Shown in pieces: positions 7,007 through 16,358 of a stretch of DNA of 64,000 nt (position 1 is the first letter of the stretch; the number at the start of each line of letters is the position of its first letter). The translations under genes were made by a program, and so were the position numbers. Below the pieces are notes generated by a model. That model saw only the letters and a list, made by a program, of their open reading frames with translations. It had not been told where the DNA came from and did not search any database. Source of the stretch: Acidimicrobiia bacterium (GTDB taxonomy: Bacteria; Actinomycetota; Acidimicrobiia; Spongiisociales; UBA11373); the NCBI GenBank assembly GCA_040878325.1, contig JBBDMM010000010.1, positions 150,782 through 214,781 of the forward strand, in the 5' to 3' direction.

Positions 7007-8803
7007 TCACCCGATCGGGGTGAAGGGCCATACGCGAGGTACGACCAGCATCGTCACCGCGAAGATCAGCACGGTGAGCGGTGCACCCACCTTTGGAAAG
7101 TCGCTGAACCGATAGTTGCCGACGCCATACACCAGCACGTTTGCCTGGTGGCCGATCGGGGTCAGGAAGGTGGACGAGGCACCGATGGCGACAGCCATGA
7201 GGAACGGGTACGGCTCGAAGCCCAACCCGACAGCGATGGCGATGGCGATCGGTGCGACCAGGACCGAGGCTGCGGCGTTCGACATCACCGACGTGATGAT
7301 CGTGGTGAACACGAAGAGGACCGCGAGCAACACGAGCGGACCGGAGTCGCCGGCGATGTCGACCAATCGGTCCGCCAGCCATTGGGCGGTGCCCGTGTGG
7401 TCGTCATCCATGGCGATGCTGAGAGGCAGCATGAAGGCGATGAGGAAGATGACCCGCCACTCCACGTCGCGGTACATCTCGTCGGGGCGTATGCAGCCGG
7501 TGGCGACCATGAGAAGCACCCCGAGCATCCCCGCGACCGAGATGTGCAGCAACCCGAACGCTGCGGTGACGATCGCCACGGCCATGCTGGCCAGCGCGAG
7601 CGGGACCTTGCGGGGGAAGCGACGCTTCGAATCGATTCGGTTGACCATCAGAAAGTCACGGCTTGCCGCCATGTCCGCGATGGCACGCTCCGGGCCCTGG
7701 ACCAGAAGCACGTCCCCGACCTCGAGGGGTATCGATATGAATCGTTCGCGGATCGTCTCGCCGCGTCGCCGCAGCGCCAGCACGAGCACGCCGTAGCGGC
7801 GGCGCACCTGGCCCCGTTCGATCATGGTGCCGATGAGCCACGATCCTGGTGCGATCGCGGCTTCGCCGAGGATGGTGTCCTCGGGGGTCAAGGCCGCAGC
7901 CGTCAGCTTCGTCTCGGCGTAGGGCACCAGGGGTCGCGAGGTCTCCCCGACGAGATTGGTGATGCTTCCCTCGACGACGAGGCGATCGCCCACCCGAAGT
8001 ACCAGGTCGGGGGTGGGTGACAGGAAGATTCGGCCCTGATCCGTCTGTCTCATCACGCGGAGCACCGTGAGGCCGAGCTTCGCGGGGATCCTGCTCTCGG
8101 CGAGTGGCTTGTCGGCAAACTCTGAACCCTCGGGGACGATCAGTTCGGTCAGGTAGTCCTGGAGTGCGTACTTCTCCGTGAGGTCATTCTGAAGCGCGCG
8201 ATCCGGCAGCAGATGGCGCCCGACCAGGGCCATGTAGACGGCGCCGACTGCCATCACCGCCAGTCCCGTGATGAGAAAGTCGAACATCGCGAAGCCCTCC
8301 CACCCGTGGTCTTCGAGCGCGATCGACACCAGGAGGTTCGGCGGCGTCCCGATGAGCGTGGTGAGGCCACCCAGCAGTGACCCGAACGCCAGTGGGATGA
8401 GCAGCTTTGTCGCGGGGTAGCCGGTATGCCTGGTGATGAGGAACATCGAGGGCAGTAGCACGGCTACAGCGCCGATGTTGTTCATGAACGCCGACATCAC
8501 ACCCACGGCGATCATCACGACGAGGGTGAGCAGGATCGGGCTCGATCCGCCTCCCTTGGCGACGACCTTGGCGAGCCAGTCGGCCACCCCGGCCCGAACC
8601 AGCCCGGCGCTGAGGATGAACATGGCGATCACCGTGATCACCGCAGGGTTCGAGAAGCCGGAGAATCCCTCGGCGATCGTGACGGTGTCGGTGAGGAGCA
8701 GCACGAGGGTCACCCCGAGGGCCACGATGTCAGGTCGGGTCACCTCGAGGGCGAAGAGCACGAGGGCGCCGATGATCAAACCGAGGACCAGGGCGTGTTC
8801 CAT
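7007..8803 (-). CDS. SLC13/DASS-family anion permease with two central RCK_C (TrkA-C) domains
   Basis: 598 residues. A first block of hydrophobic helices includes the NNIGAVAVLLPSM and GTPPNLLVS motifs of the ArsB/NhaD/DASS superfamily. Two soluble TrkA-C-like segments follow (around ALQDYLTELIVPEGSEF... and APGSWLIGTMIERG...VLLVQGP). The second helical block has SNAAASVLVAPIAIAIA and TPIGHQANVLVYG. This permease-TrkA_C-permease layout is that of bacterial SLC13-like transporters of sulfate or dicarboxylates; the substrate cannot be assigned. The ATG at 8803 gives MEHALVLGLIIGALVL. A TTG 36 bases upstream is possible but would add a polar leader. The neighbouring genes give no clue to its substrate. 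Confidence 0.9.
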   Translation of the reverse strand: MEHALVLGLIIGALVLFALEVTRPDIVALGVTLVLLLTDTVTIAEGFSGFSNPAVITVIAMFILSAGLVRAGVADWLAKVVAKGGGSSPILLTLVVMIAVGVMSAFMNNIGAVAVLLPSMFLITRHTGYPATKLLIPLAFGSLLGGLTTLIGTPPNLLVSIALEDHGWEGFAMFDFLITGLAVMAVGAVYMALVGRHLLPDRALQNDLTEKYALQDYLTELIVPEGSEFADKPLAESRIPAKLGLTVLRVMRQTDQGRIFLSPTPDLVLRVGDRLVVEGSITNLVGETSRPLVPYAETKLTAAALTPEDTILGEAAIAPGSWLIGTMIERGQVRRRYGVLVLALRRRGETIRERFISIPLEVGDVLLVQGPERAIADMAASRDFLMVNRIDSKRRFPRKVPLALASMAVAIVTAAFGLLHISVAGMLGVLLMVATGCIRPDEMYRDVEWRVIFLIAFMLPLSIAMDDDHTGTAQWLADRLVDIAGDSGPLVLLAVLFVFTTIITSVMSNAAASVLVAPIAIAIAVGLGFEPYPFLMAVAIGASSTFLTPIGHQANVLVYGVGNYRFSDFPKVGAPLTVLIFAVTMLVVPRVWPFTPIG

Positions 8804-8886
8804 GGGGTTGGGCGAGTGTAGGAAGTGGCCCGGGGACAAGCGGGCACCCGCTTGCGGGCGCCGATTCGCCCTACCGTCGGGCCTCG

Positions 8887-9567
8887 ATGGACCTCGACAC
8901 GCTTTCGGCGAGGATCGCGCAATGCCGACGCTGCCCCCGGCTGGTCGCCTGGCGCGAGCAGGTGGCGGTCGAGAAGCGAGCCGCCTATCAGCACGAGAAC
9001 TACTGGGGCAAGCCGGTGCCAGGGTTCGGCGACCCGAACGCTCGACTGCTTGTACTCGGCCTGGCGCCGGGCGCCCATGGCGCCAACCGCACCGGGCGGA
9101 TGTTCACCGGCGACCGATCCGGCGAATGGCTGTTCCGGGCGATGTTCGCCAGCGGTTTCGCCAGCCAGCCCGCATCTGAACACCGTGGAGACGGTCTGTA
9201 CCTGACCGATGCCTGGGTAACCGCCCCGGTGCGGTGCGCCCCGCCCGACAACAAGCCGCTGGTCTCGGAGAGGGACAACTGCCGACCCTGGCTCCACCAG
9301 GAACTCGACTTATTGCCTCAACTTCGGGTGGTCCTCTGTCTCGGAGGTTTCGCGTGGGTGAATGCCCACCAGGCGCTCGAGCAGCGCGGCATCACGGTTC
9401 CCAGGCCGAGACCGCCATTCACCCATGGCGCGAGGTCCCAGACCAGCGGCCCCCTGATCCTCGCCTCCTACCACGTGAGCCAACAGAACACCTTCACCGG
9501 AAGACTCACTGAGAGCATGTTGCGCGAGGTGTTCGAGAGCGCCAAGGCTGAACTGGTTTCAGGCTGA
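8887..9567 (+). CDS. Uracil-DNA glycosylase family 5 (UdgB)
   Basis: 226 residues. The family-4/5 4Fe-4S cluster ligands are visible: Cys13 and Cys16 (QCRRCPRL), then the C-x14-C pair RC-APPDN...RDNC. Motif 1 is GLAPGAHGANRTGRMFTGD with the family-5 Ala-His instead of the family-4 GE-x-PG, and motif 2 is SYHVSQQNTFTGRLT. These enzymes remove uracil and some other deaminated bases from DNA to start base-excision repair, without a polar catalytic residue in motif 1. The gene is divergent from the SLC13 gene and followed by a heptamer-repeat hairpin. No udgA-type paralogue lies nearby. Confidence 0.93.
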   Translation: MDLDTLSARIAQCRRCPRLVAWREQVAVEKRAAYQHENYWGKPVPGFGDPNARLLVLGLAPGAHGANRTGRMFTGDRSGEWLFRAMFASGFASQPASEHRGDGLYLTDAWVTAPVRCAPPDNKPLVSERDNCRPWLHQELDLLPQLRVVLCLGGFAWVNAHQALEQRGITVPRPRPPFTHGARSQTSGPLILASYHVSQQNTFTGRLTESMLREVFESAKAELVSG

Positions 9568-9572
9568 GCGCT

Positions 9573-9660
9573 GCGAAAGGCGAAGAGCGAAAGGCGAAAC
9601 CCGGCTGGACGCGATCTAAGGGTCCGGCGGGGTTTCGCCCATCGCCTTTCGCTTTTCGCC
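9573..9660. repeat. Inverted arrays of the heptamer GCGAAAG
   Basis: Left array 9573-9602: GCGAAAG, GCGAAGA, GCGAAAG, GCGAAAC. Right array 9630-9660 is its complement (GGGTTTC, GCC..., GCCTTTC, GCTTTTC, GCC). They would form a ~30-bp imperfect hairpin with a ~27-base loop in the 133-base gap between the UDG gene and sufD. Confidence 0.8.
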
Positions 9661-9700
9661 TTACTACCAATACCATCCGCCACCCCTACCGAGGCCTCTG

Positions 9701-10936
9701 TTGCTCCCACTCGACCGCTCGACGCACCAACGCGTTGCCAGCGCCCTTGACGCCGCCGTCCAGGAGCGGGCGGCCCGTGCGTTCGAGCAGTTCGAGGCGA
9801 TGCCGCATCCCACGGAGAAGGACGAGGACTGGCGCTACGTCGAACTCGACTTCGACCTTGCCGACTACGCCATTGCCGACGCGCCAGGAACTGCTCTGGG
9901 CAGCCATGAGATCGAGCGTCTGCTGGGCCCTTTGGCCGGCAAGGCGGTCAACATCGACGGCCACACCATCTCGGTCGACGGCGGCGACGGCGTCGAGGTC
10001 AAGGCAGGTCTCGGTGCGGTGAGTCCCACCGGGACCGTGCTCAGCGACCGGTTCGCCGCGCTCCACGATGCCTTTGCCCGTGACGGGGTGATCGTCTCGA
10101 CCAAGGCGGGGGCCCAACCCGAAGCCCCAGTGCTGATCGACCTGCAGACGGTGACCGACGGCGGACTGGCCTTGCCGCGGATCTCGGTGGTCGCCGGTGA
10201 GCAATCGTCGGTGTCGGTAGTCGTGCTTCAGCGGTCCCCTGACGGCATCGCCTCGCTCGTGGTGCCCGCCTTCGAGGTCTCCGCGGGTGCGGCGGCCCGG
10301 GTGGAGGTGACCGTGATCCAGGAATGGGGGGACGACACGGTCTCGATCGCCGCCCACCGAATGGCCTCAGGCCGCGACGCCTCGCTCTACCTCGCCGAGG
10401 CGGGGTACGGCGGCCGGTACAGCCGGCTTCGCCTTGCTGTCGACCTGGTGGGGGCGGGCGCCGGAGCAAAGATCGTCGGCGTCTACTTCGGAGATGGCGA
10501 GCAGACCCTCGATTACCGCTACTACATGCGCCACGCCGCCCGAAGCACGACCTCGGAGATGTTCCTCAAGGGGGCGGTCGCCGACCATGCCAAGTCGGTG
10601 TTCTCAGGGCTGATCCGGATAGAGAAGGAGGGGCAGAAGACCAACGCCCACCAGACCAACCGGAATCTGGTGCTATCCGACGGGGCGGAGGCGCACTCGG
10701 TCCCCAACCTGGAGATCCTCGCCGACGATGTCCGCTGCGGTCACGGCTCGGCGGTGGGTCCCCTCGACGAGGAGCAGCGGTACTACCTGCAGAGCCGGGG
10801 CCTCGACCGTCCCCGGGCCGACCGGCTTCAGGTGAAGGGGTTCTTCGAGGAGGCGATCCAGCGCTTCCCCTACCGGGCGCTCGATTCGCACCTGCGCGAC
10901 ATCGCGCTCGACAAGTACGCCGCGGTGGCATTGTGA
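9701..10936 (+). CDS. sufD: Fe-S cluster assembly protein SufD
   Basis: 411 residues, typical of SufD. It has the N-terminal helical region with MPHPTEKDEDWRYVELDF and the beta-helix core. The C-terminal signature runs HAARSTTSEMFLKGAVADHA, GQKTNAHQTNRNLVLSDGA, EILADDVRCGHGSAVGPLDE and SRGLDRPRADRL. SufD pairs with SufB and with SufC ATPase in the SufBC2D scaffold. The start is taken as TTG 9701 (LPLDRST), with GAGG nine bases before it. It is followed by a GTGA 4-base overlap with the Rieske gene, so sufD, the Rieske ferredoxin and sufC form one translationally coupled unit. Confidence 0.95.
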   Translation: MLPLDRSTHQRVASALDAAVQERAARAFEQFEAMPHPTEKDEDWRYVELDFDLADYAIADAPGTALGSHEIERLLGPLAGKAVNIDGHTISVDGGDGVEVKAGLGAVSPTGTVLSDRFAALHDAFARDGVIVSTKAGAQPEAPVLIDLQTVTDGGLALPRISVVAGEQSSVSVVVLQRSPDGIASLVVPAFEVSAGAAARVEVTVIQEWGDDTVSIAAHRMASGRDASLYLAEAGYGGRYSRLRLAVDLVGAGAGAKIVGVYFGDGEQTLDYRYYMRHAARSTTSEMFLKGAVADHAKSVFSGLIRIEKEGQKTNAHQTNRNLVLSDGAEAHSVPNLEILADDVRCGHGSAVGPLDEEQRYYLQSRGLDRPRADRLQVKGFFEEAIQRFPYRALDSHLRDIALDKYAAVAL

Positions 10937-11262
10937 TACAGCGTTTTCCGATCGCCCGGATCGAAGAGTTGCCGCTGGGCACCGGCCTTCTGGTCGAGGT
11001 TGCCGGCCACCGGATCGCCCTCTTCCGCATCGGCGACGATGTCTACGGCATCGGCGACCGCTGCAGCCACGCCGAGGCGTCTCTCGCCGAGGGCGAGTTG
11101 TTCGACAACATGGTCGAGTGCCCCCGCCACGGCTCGGAGTTCGACGTGACCAACGGCAAGCCGCACACCCTTCCGGCGACCCAGCCCGTGCCGGTGTACG
11201 AGATCATCCGTGATGGCAACGACCTTTATGTCGACGTCGAGCCGGTGGAGGAGAACGAATGA
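10933..11262 (+). CDS. Rieske-type [2Fe-2S] ferredoxin in the suf operon
   Basis: 109 residues. The Rieske cluster ligands are CSHAEA (Cys, His) and CPRHGSEFD (Cys, His). The sequence has no transmembrane helix, so it is a soluble non-haem-dioxygenase-type ferredoxin. It starts with GTG at 10933, overlapping the sufD stop by 4 bases, and ends in an ATGA overlap with sufC. Its position between sufD and sufC suggests it donates electrons to Fe-S assembly or is itself a client; this is inference from context. Confidence 0.93.
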   Translation: MIQRFPIARIEELPLGTGLLVEVAGHRIALFRIGDDVYGIGDRCSHAEASLAEGELFDNMVECPRHGSEFDVTNGKPHTLPATQPVPVYEIIRDGNDLYVDVEPVEENE

Positions 11263-12023
11263 ACGCTCTTGAGATCTCCGGGCTGGTGGTCCGCTTCGGC
11301 GAGTTGACCATCCTTGACGGGGTCGACCTCGCCGTTCCCTTCGGGGAACTCCACGTGCTGATGGGTCCCAACGGCTCGGGGAAGTCGACGCTGTGCCATG
11401 CGGCGATGGGCCGCCCCGGATACGAGGCCGCCGGCTCGGTGAAGGTCAACGGCGTCGAAGTGCTCGGCAAGCCGGTGGAGGATCGGGCCCGCGCCGGGTT
11501 GTTCGAAGGCTTCCAGTACCCGGTCGAGGTAGCGGGGGTGACGCTGCGGGAGTTGATCGCGGAGATGGCCCTCGTCGGTGGACCCGAGGTGGGGGAGCGG
11601 GCACTGCAGGCGGCGGTCGACCTCGACCTCGAACCGTTCATCGACCGCTTCGTCAACGTCGGCCTATCAGGGGGCGAGAAAAAGAAGTCGGAGATCGTCC
11701 AGTTGCTCGGGCTGAGCCCCAAGGCGGCGATCCTCGACGAGATCGACTCTGGCCTCGACGTCGACGCAGTGCGCGATGTCGCCGGAGCGGTGCAGGGGAT
11801 GCGCGGGCCTGAACTCGGCGTGCTGGTGATCACCCACTACGCCCGGGTGCTGCGCTATCTCGACGTCGACCGGGTCCACGTGATGATGAAGGGCAAGATC
11901 GTCCGCAGCGGAGGCCGCGAACTCGCCGACGAACTCGACTCGGTCGGCTACGAAGGCATCCGCAAGGAACTTGGCCTGGAGGCGGAGCAGGAGGAGTCGG
12001 GGGACTTCCTCAAGGGGTTGTGA
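11259..12023 (+). CDS. sufC: Fe-S cluster assembly ATPase SufC (first copy)
   Basis: 254-residue ABC-type ATPase. Walker A is GPNGSGKST, the Q-loop is GFQYPVEVAGV, the signature is LSGGEKKKSEIVQ, Walker B is AAILDEIDSGLD and the H-loop is ITHYAR. SufC drives conformational change in the SufBCD complex. It overlaps the Rieske gene (ATGA). A second sufC lies in the minus-strand sufC-sufS-sufU operon at 19.8-20.5 kb, and the two differ at many positions, for example around the signature motif. Confidence 0.95.
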   Translation: MNALEISGLVVRFGELTILDGVDLAVPFGELHVLMGPNGSGKSTLCHAAMGRPGYEAAGSVKVNGVEVLGKPVEDRARAGLFEGFQYPVEVAGVTLRELIAEMALVGGPEVGERALQAAVDLDLEPFIDRFVNVGLSGGEKKKSEIVQLLGLSPKAAILDEIDSGLDVDAVRDVAGAVQGMRGPELGVLVITHYARVLRYLDVDRVHVMMKGKIVRSGGRELADELDSVGYEGIRKELGLEAEQEESGDFLKGL

Positions 12024-12074
12024 TCCCCGTTGGGGTGGAGGTGGGGGTCGGCTCGCCAACGCAGCATCCGGTGG

Positions 12075-12464
12075 TCAGGTTCCCCAACCCTCAGGAGGCT
12101 CGAATGAGCCGGGTTGGTAGTGCCAGTACTCGCGGAGCCGCCGGCATCGGCCGTCGGGGGCGAAATCGAGCAGCAAGGCGCCGGGGAGGGTGACCGGATC
12201 GCCGTCGACCTGCATGTTGGTCCAGAACTCGACGGTGACCCGATCGCCGTCGGCGAACGGGCGGCCCATGCGGACCCGGACTTCGCTTTGCGCCGCGGTC
12301 ACGGCCGTCCAGTAGTCGGCGACGCCCTCCTGGCCCCGATGAGGTTCCTCGAAGATGTTGGCCCGGTAGGTGGCGTCCTCCGTGAACAAGGCAGCCGCGG
12401 CGTCGGCGTCGAGTTCCTGCCAGGCGCGGCGGTACCCGTCGATCCACTCCTGCAGGCTCGCCAT
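12075..12464 (-). CDS. SnoaL/NTF2-like fold protein
   Basis: 129 residues. The pattern WIDGYRRAWQELDADAAAALF...DATYRANIF...GVADYWTAVTAAQ followed by a curved beta sheet ending REYWHYQPG is that of nuclear-transport-factor-2-like proteins (SnoaL-type). Such proteins are small cone-shaped enzymes or ligand binders. No catalytic residues identify a reaction. It is divergent from fumC across a 146-base gap. Confidence 0.8.
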   Translation of the reverse strand: MASLQEWIDGYRRAWQELDADAAAALFTEDATYRANIFEEPHRGQEGVADYWTAVTAAQSEVRVRMGRPFADGDRVTVEFWTNMQVDGDPVTLPGALLLDFAPDGRCRRLREYWHYQPGSFEPPEGWGT

Positions 12465-12610
12465 TTCCCCTCCTCACTCCGGGTCTGCCCGCAGGCTACG
12501 TGTTCCAAGGGTGCTCGCAACGGTGGCGCCGCCCGGGAGCCCTCCGCCCCTACCAACCGCCGTTCCGACACTCCTACCCTTGATGCCGTAGCCGACAAGG
12601 AGCCCGTGCG

Positions 12611-13999
12611 ATGAGGGTCGAGAAGGATTCGATGGGCGAGGTCGAGGTTCCCGACGACGCCTACTACGGGGCGTCGACCCAGCGGGCTGTCGACAACTTT
12701 CCGATCTCGGACCTTCGGTTTGGTCGCCGGTTCATCGAGGCGTTGGGGATGATCAAGTCGGCGGCGGCGTCAGTGAACGGCGAGGCGGGGCGTCTCGACG
12801 GTGCGATCGCCGGGGCGATCGTCAACGCTGCCGAGGAGGTCGTGGCCGGGGTCCACGACGGCCAGTTCGTGGTCGACATCTTCCAGACCGGTTCGGGCAC
12901 TTCCACCAACACCAACGCCAACGAGGTGATCGCCAATCGGGCATCCGAACTGCTCGGGCATGGCCGGGGGAGCAAGTTCGTGCATCCCAACGATCACGTC
13001 AATGCCGGGCAGTCCTCCAACGACGTGATTCCGGCGGCGATCCATGTGACTGCCGTCTCCACCCTCCGCCGCGAGACCATCCCCGCCCTCGAGCGCCTTG
13101 CGGTCGCCCTTGAGGCGAAGGCATCTGAGTTCGATCACATCCTCAAGTCGGGCCGCACCCATCTGATGGATGCCACCCCGGTGCGTCTTGGCCAGGAGTT
13201 CGGCGGATACGCCGCCATGGTGCGCAAGAGCGTCGAGCGGCTCCAGGCGGCCCTCCCCGGTTTGGAGGAACTGGCTCTGGGCGGCACCGCGGTGGGTACC
13301 GGAATCAACGCTCCCGAGGGTTTCGCCGCCGCGGTTATCGGCAAGATCGCCGAGCGCACCGGCTACCCGTTCCGGGAGGCCGACGACCACTTCGAGGCCC
13401 AGGGCTCGAAAGACGCCGCGGTCCACGCCAGTGGGGCGCTGCGTACCGTTGCCGTGTCGCTGTTCAAGATTGCCAACGACCTCCGCTGGCTCGGGTCGGG
13501 CCCCCGCACCGGCATCGGCGAGTTGCGGCTCCCCGAGACCCAGCCGGGGTCGTCGATCATGCCGGGGAAGGTGAACCCGGTGATGGCCGAGATGGTGATG
13601 CAGGTGGCCGCCCAGGTGATCGGCAACGATGCCGCGGTGGCGTGGGCGGGTGCCAACGGCAACCTCGAACTGAACGTGATGATGCCGGTGCTCGCCCACA
13701 ACCTGGTCGAATCCGCCGAACTGATCGGATCTGCCGCCGACGCCTTCCGGGAGAAGTGCATCGAGGGCCTCGAGGCCAACGAGGAGCGGGCGGCGGCGCT
13801 GCTGGCGCAGAACATCATCATCGTCACCGCCCTGGCCCCCAAGATCGGCTACGACACCGCCGCCAAGATCGCCAAGGAAGCGTTCGCCTCAGGCAGGGGC
13901 GTGCGTGAGGTGGCGCTGGAGATGGGCGTGCTTCCCGAAGAGGATCTCGACAAGGCCCTCGACCTCCGCGGGATGACCGAAGGCGGCGTCGCCGGCTAG
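12611..13999 (+). CDS. fumC: Class II fumarate hydratase
   Basis: 462 residues, the usual FumC size. Motifs: DSMGEVEVP near the start, [45 protein letters not shown], and the superfamily signature [13 protein letters not shown] containing the catalytic Ser loop. It catalyses the reversible hydration of fumarate to malate in the TCA cycle and needs no Fe-S cluster. AAGGAG lies about 8 bases before the ATG. The stop almost touches the convergent gene at 14001. Confidence 0.97.
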   Translation: MRVEKDSMGEVEVPDDAYYGASTQRAVDNFPISDLRFGRRFIEALGMIKSAAASVNGEAGRLDGAIAGAIVNAAEEVVAGVHDGQFVVDIFQTGSGTSTNTNANEVIANRASELLGHGRGSKFVHPNDHVNAGQSSNDVIPAAIHVTAVSTLRRETIPALERLAVALEAKASEFDHILKSGRTHLMDATPVRLGQEFGGYAAMVRKSVERLQAALPGLEELALGGTAVGTGINAPEGFAAAVIGKIAERTGYPFREADDHFEAQGSKDAAVHASGALRTVAVSLFKIANDLRWLGSGPRTGIGELRLPETQPGSSIMPGKVNPVMAEMVMQVAAQVIGNDAAVAWAGANGNLELNVMMPVLAHNLVESAELIGSAADAFREKCIEGLEANEERAAALLAQNIIIVTALAPKIGYDTAAKIAKEAFASGRGVREVALEMGVLPEEDLDKALDLRGMTEGGVAG

Positions 14000-14000
14000 T

Positions 14001-14402
14001 TCAGGTCGCGGCGGTCCAGTCGATCCAGAACGCCGCGACGTCAGCCGGGTCGATCTTCACGGTCAGCCGCGACCCCGGCGTGAGGCGGGCGAGTTGGGTC
14101 AGCTGCACGATCTGGCTGGCCGTCACCGGATAGGGCGGCCGGCCGGTCGGGAAGACCAAGAGGTCGATTTCAACGACTGGTTGCCCGTTCACCTGCTGCC
14201 CGGTGTCGCGTAGCGCGGTGACCTGAGCCGTGGCCGACTCGCCGGTGGATGCGAGCCGGGCGCCGAGGGTTTGTTGCTCCATCATGTGAGTCATCGCCGC
14301 CATGGCGGCCGATGCTTCCCGCATCTGGGCGGCGGGGTCGAAGCCGGCGGATGCCTCCTTCGACACCTTGTTGAGGTTCTTGAGGTCCTTCAGGAATCCC
14401 AT
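14001..14402 (-). CDS. Conserved hypothetical protein (MGFLKDLKNLNK start)
   Basis: 133 residues, no signal or membrane segment. A short charged helix (MGFLKDLKNLNKVSKEA) is followed by an Ala/Met-rich helix (AAMAAMTHMMEQQ), then a beta-rich domain with ASTGESATAQVTALRDTGQQ...NGQPVVEIDLLV. This resembles the SHOCT-associated small beta domain of actinobacterial proteins in which GxxAxAxV is followed by 'T G x x V N x x P V V x x x L x V'. It lies 13 bases downstream of the next gene, which has a similar N-terminus, so the two are probably paralogous partners. Function unknown. Confidence 0.75.
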   Translation of the reverse strand: MGFLKDLKNLNKVSKEASAGFDPAAQMREASAAMAAMTHMMEQQTLGARLASTGESATAQVTALRDTGQQVNGQPVVEIDLLVFPTGRPPYPVTASQIVQLTQLARLTPGSRLTVKIDPADVAAFWIDWTAAT

Positions 14403-14415
14403 GTTCGCCTCCCGC

Positions 14416-14826
14416 TCACAGCGCCGACGTCTGTTGGAATAGGGTCCCGAACTGGACGGCGAGCGCCATGTTGCCCTGGAAACGCGAGTTCCATCCGTCG
14501 TACGCGGCCTGCCAATCCTCTGGCGTGTGCCCGTGCTTCCGGACCAGTGCTTCGGTCCCTGCCTGGTCGAGCGTCTTCTCGCCGACCGTCTTGGCGATCT
14601 GCGCGTAACGCTCCATCGAAATGCCGCCGATTGGCTCCAGCATGGCGGGATCGATCGATCCGGCGCTGCCCGCAGTGGCCGCCTGTGCCACTGCGGCCTG
14701 CGCCATCGCCGCCTGCGCGACCTGCATCTCCTGGGCCTGCGCGGACAGTTGCTGGGCCTGCTCGATCATTTCCGGCACCCCGGCGATGGTCTCCTTGACT
14801 TCCTTGATCTCCTTGAAGAAACCCAT
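14416..14826 (-). CDS. Conserved hypothetical protein (MGFFKEIKEVKE start)
   Basis: 136 residues. The N-terminus MGFFKEIKEVKETIAGVPEM mirrors that of the downstream gene. A ~50-residue Ala/Gln-rich helical region follows (QAQQLSAQAQEMQVAQAA), probably a coiled coil. The C-terminal domain, ERYAQIAKTVGEKTLDQAG...HGHTPEDWQAAYDGWNSRF, looks like a small helical module. The ATG at 14826 is preferred over a far-upstream start because the upstream frame is Pro/Ser-rich noise. Function unknown; it probably acts with its neighbour. Confidence 0.75.
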   Translation of the reverse strand: MGFFKEIKEVKETIAGVPEMIEQAQQLSAQAQEMQVAQAAMAQAAVAQAATAGSAGSIDPAMLEPIGGISMERYAQIAKTVGEKTLDQAGTEALVRKHGHTPEDWQAAYDGWNSRFQGNMALAVQFGTLFQQTSAL

Positions 14827-14941
14827 GACCATCCTTCGCTCAGGGAGGCGAACCATACCGGTCGTCTGGCGGAGCGTGCTTGAGTTGGCAGTGGCCGGGG
14901 TAGAAGGAGGGGCACTTTGACCCGGATAATCTGGAGCAGAA

Positions 14942-15790
14942 ATGACATTTCGTAGGGGAGCAAAGCTCGATCCCGGGCAGGTGCGTGATCGTCGTGGAAT
15001 GGGCGGCGGTCTCGCCGTCGGCGGCGGACTCGCGGGACTCATCGGTGTTGTGCTGTTCCTAGTGATGGGCGGCGATCCATCTCAGGTGCTGGGTTCGCTC
15101 GGGGGAGAGACGGTGGGAGGCGAACAGACCACCGACCTCAGCGAGGAGTGCAAGACCGGCGCCGACGCCAACGAGCGCGACGACTGCCGCATCGTCGGGT
15201 ACGTCAACAGCGTCCAGGCCTACTGGCTGGGTGCCCTGGAGGGGTACCAATTGGCTCCCACCACCTTCTTCGAGGGGAGCGTCAACACCGGCTGCGGAGT
15301 GGCGTCGAGTGCCGTGGGTCCCTTCTATTGCCCGCCCGATGCCGGGATCTACATAGACCTGGGCTTCTTCGAGGAGATGAAGAAGCGCCTCGGCGCCGAG
15401 GGCGGTCCTTTCGCCCAGGCCTACGTCATCGCCCACGAGTACGGCCATCACGTCCAGAACCTGATGGGCAACCTGGGCTCGGGAAGCAGGGGTGCGGGTG
15501 AAGAGAGCGACTCGGTGCGCACCGAACTGCAGGCCGACTGCTTCGCAGGCGTCTGGGCCCATCACGCGGTGGCGACCGGGTTCCTCCAGCCGCTTACGCA
15601 GGACGAGATCGGCCAAGCGCTGGATGCGGCTGCGGCGGTCGGCGACGATCGGATCCAGGAACAGACCCAGGGCCAGGTGAATCCCGAGACCTGGACCCAC
15701 GGCTCATCCGCGCAACGCCAGGAGTGGTTCCGGGTCGGGTTGGACACCGGCGACCCCGGGGCTTGTGACACCTTCGAGGCGGACCTCTAG
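14942..15790 (+). CDS. YpfJ-type neutral zinc metallopeptidase, membrane-anchored
   Basis: 282 residues. The N-terminus MTFRRGAKLDPGQVRDRRG and a single hydrophobic helix (GLAGLIGVVLFLVMGG) match the family start. The extracytoplasmic domain has the zinc motif VIAHEYGHHVQNLMG (HExxH) and a third-ligand region ELQADCFAGVWAHHA. The C-terminal signature HGSSAQRQEWFRVGLDTG is also typical of the YpfJ/KPN_02809 family. The substrate is unknown. It is divergent from the two small genes before it. Confidence 0.92.
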   Translation: MTFRRGAKLDPGQVRDRRGMGGGLAVGGGLAGLIGVVLFLVMGGDPSQVLGSLGGETVGGEQTTDLSEECKTGADANERDDCRIVGYVNSVQAYWLGALEGYQLAPTTFFEGSVNTGCGVASSAVGPFYCPPDAGIYIDLGFFEEMKKRLGAEGGPFAQAYVIAHEYGHHVQNLMGNLGSGSRGAGEESDSVRTELQADCFAGVWAHHAVATGFLQPLTQDEIGQALDAAAAVGDDRIQEQTQGQVNPETWTHGSSAQRQEWFRVGLDTGDPGACDTFEADL

Positions 15791-15797
15791 GTCGACC

Positions 15798-16274
15798 TCA
15801 CCCCCCGGCCTTGGCGATGAGGTAACCCTCGGCTCGTTCGGCCATTTCATACCGGCTCACCAGCGACTTGAACCGCTCGCCGTGGTTGGCGACTTCGAGG
15901 TGGGCCAACTCGTGCACCAGCACCCAGTCGAGCACCCATCCCGGCATTGAGGCGAGCCTGCTCGAAATTCTGATCGTGCCGTTCCGCGGCGAGCAGGAGC
16001 CCCACCGCGAGTTCTGCCGCTCAGACCACACGATGCTGGTGGGGGCGCGGAGGCCGTACTTGTTGGCGACCTCGCGGGCACGAGTCTCGAGGTCGACCGT
16101 CTCTTGCGAGAGCTTGCGGGTGACCTTCCCGACGAGCTCCGTGACGACGGCGGCTTCCTCATCCTCGGAGAGGTGGGCGGGGATGAGAACCCGCAACCGC
16201 CCGTTGGCCTCGTAGGCCTGGGCGGTTCGGGTGCGTTTCCTGCTGCGGATCACATCGATTGGCAGATCACTCAT
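15798..16274 (-). CDS. YgjP-like (WLM/DUF45) metallopeptidase
   Basis: 158 residues. The zinc motif is VLVHELAHLEVANHGERF (HExxH-x-x-x-H arrangement), preceded by the family's SRWGSCSPRNGTIRIS stretch. Related proteins are SprT/WLM-like metal-dependent hydrolases of unknown physiological substrate. It is convergent with the YpfJ-type peptidase gene, leaving only 7 bases between the stops. Confidence 0.88.
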   Translation of the reverse strand: MSDLPIDVIRSRKRTRTAQAYEANGRLRVLIPAHLSEDEEAAVVTELVGKVTRKLSQETVDLETRAREVANKYGLRAPTSIVWSERQNSRWGSCSPRNGTIRISSRLASMPGWVLDWVLVHELAHLEVANHGERFKSLVSRYEMAERAEGYLIAKAGG

Positions 16275-16358
16275 GTCCGGGATCGTAAGCGCGGGGTGCG
16301 ACAGAGTTGCGGAGTCAAGCGCCAGGAAGAAGGTGCCCGATTCCGCCGAGCGACGGGG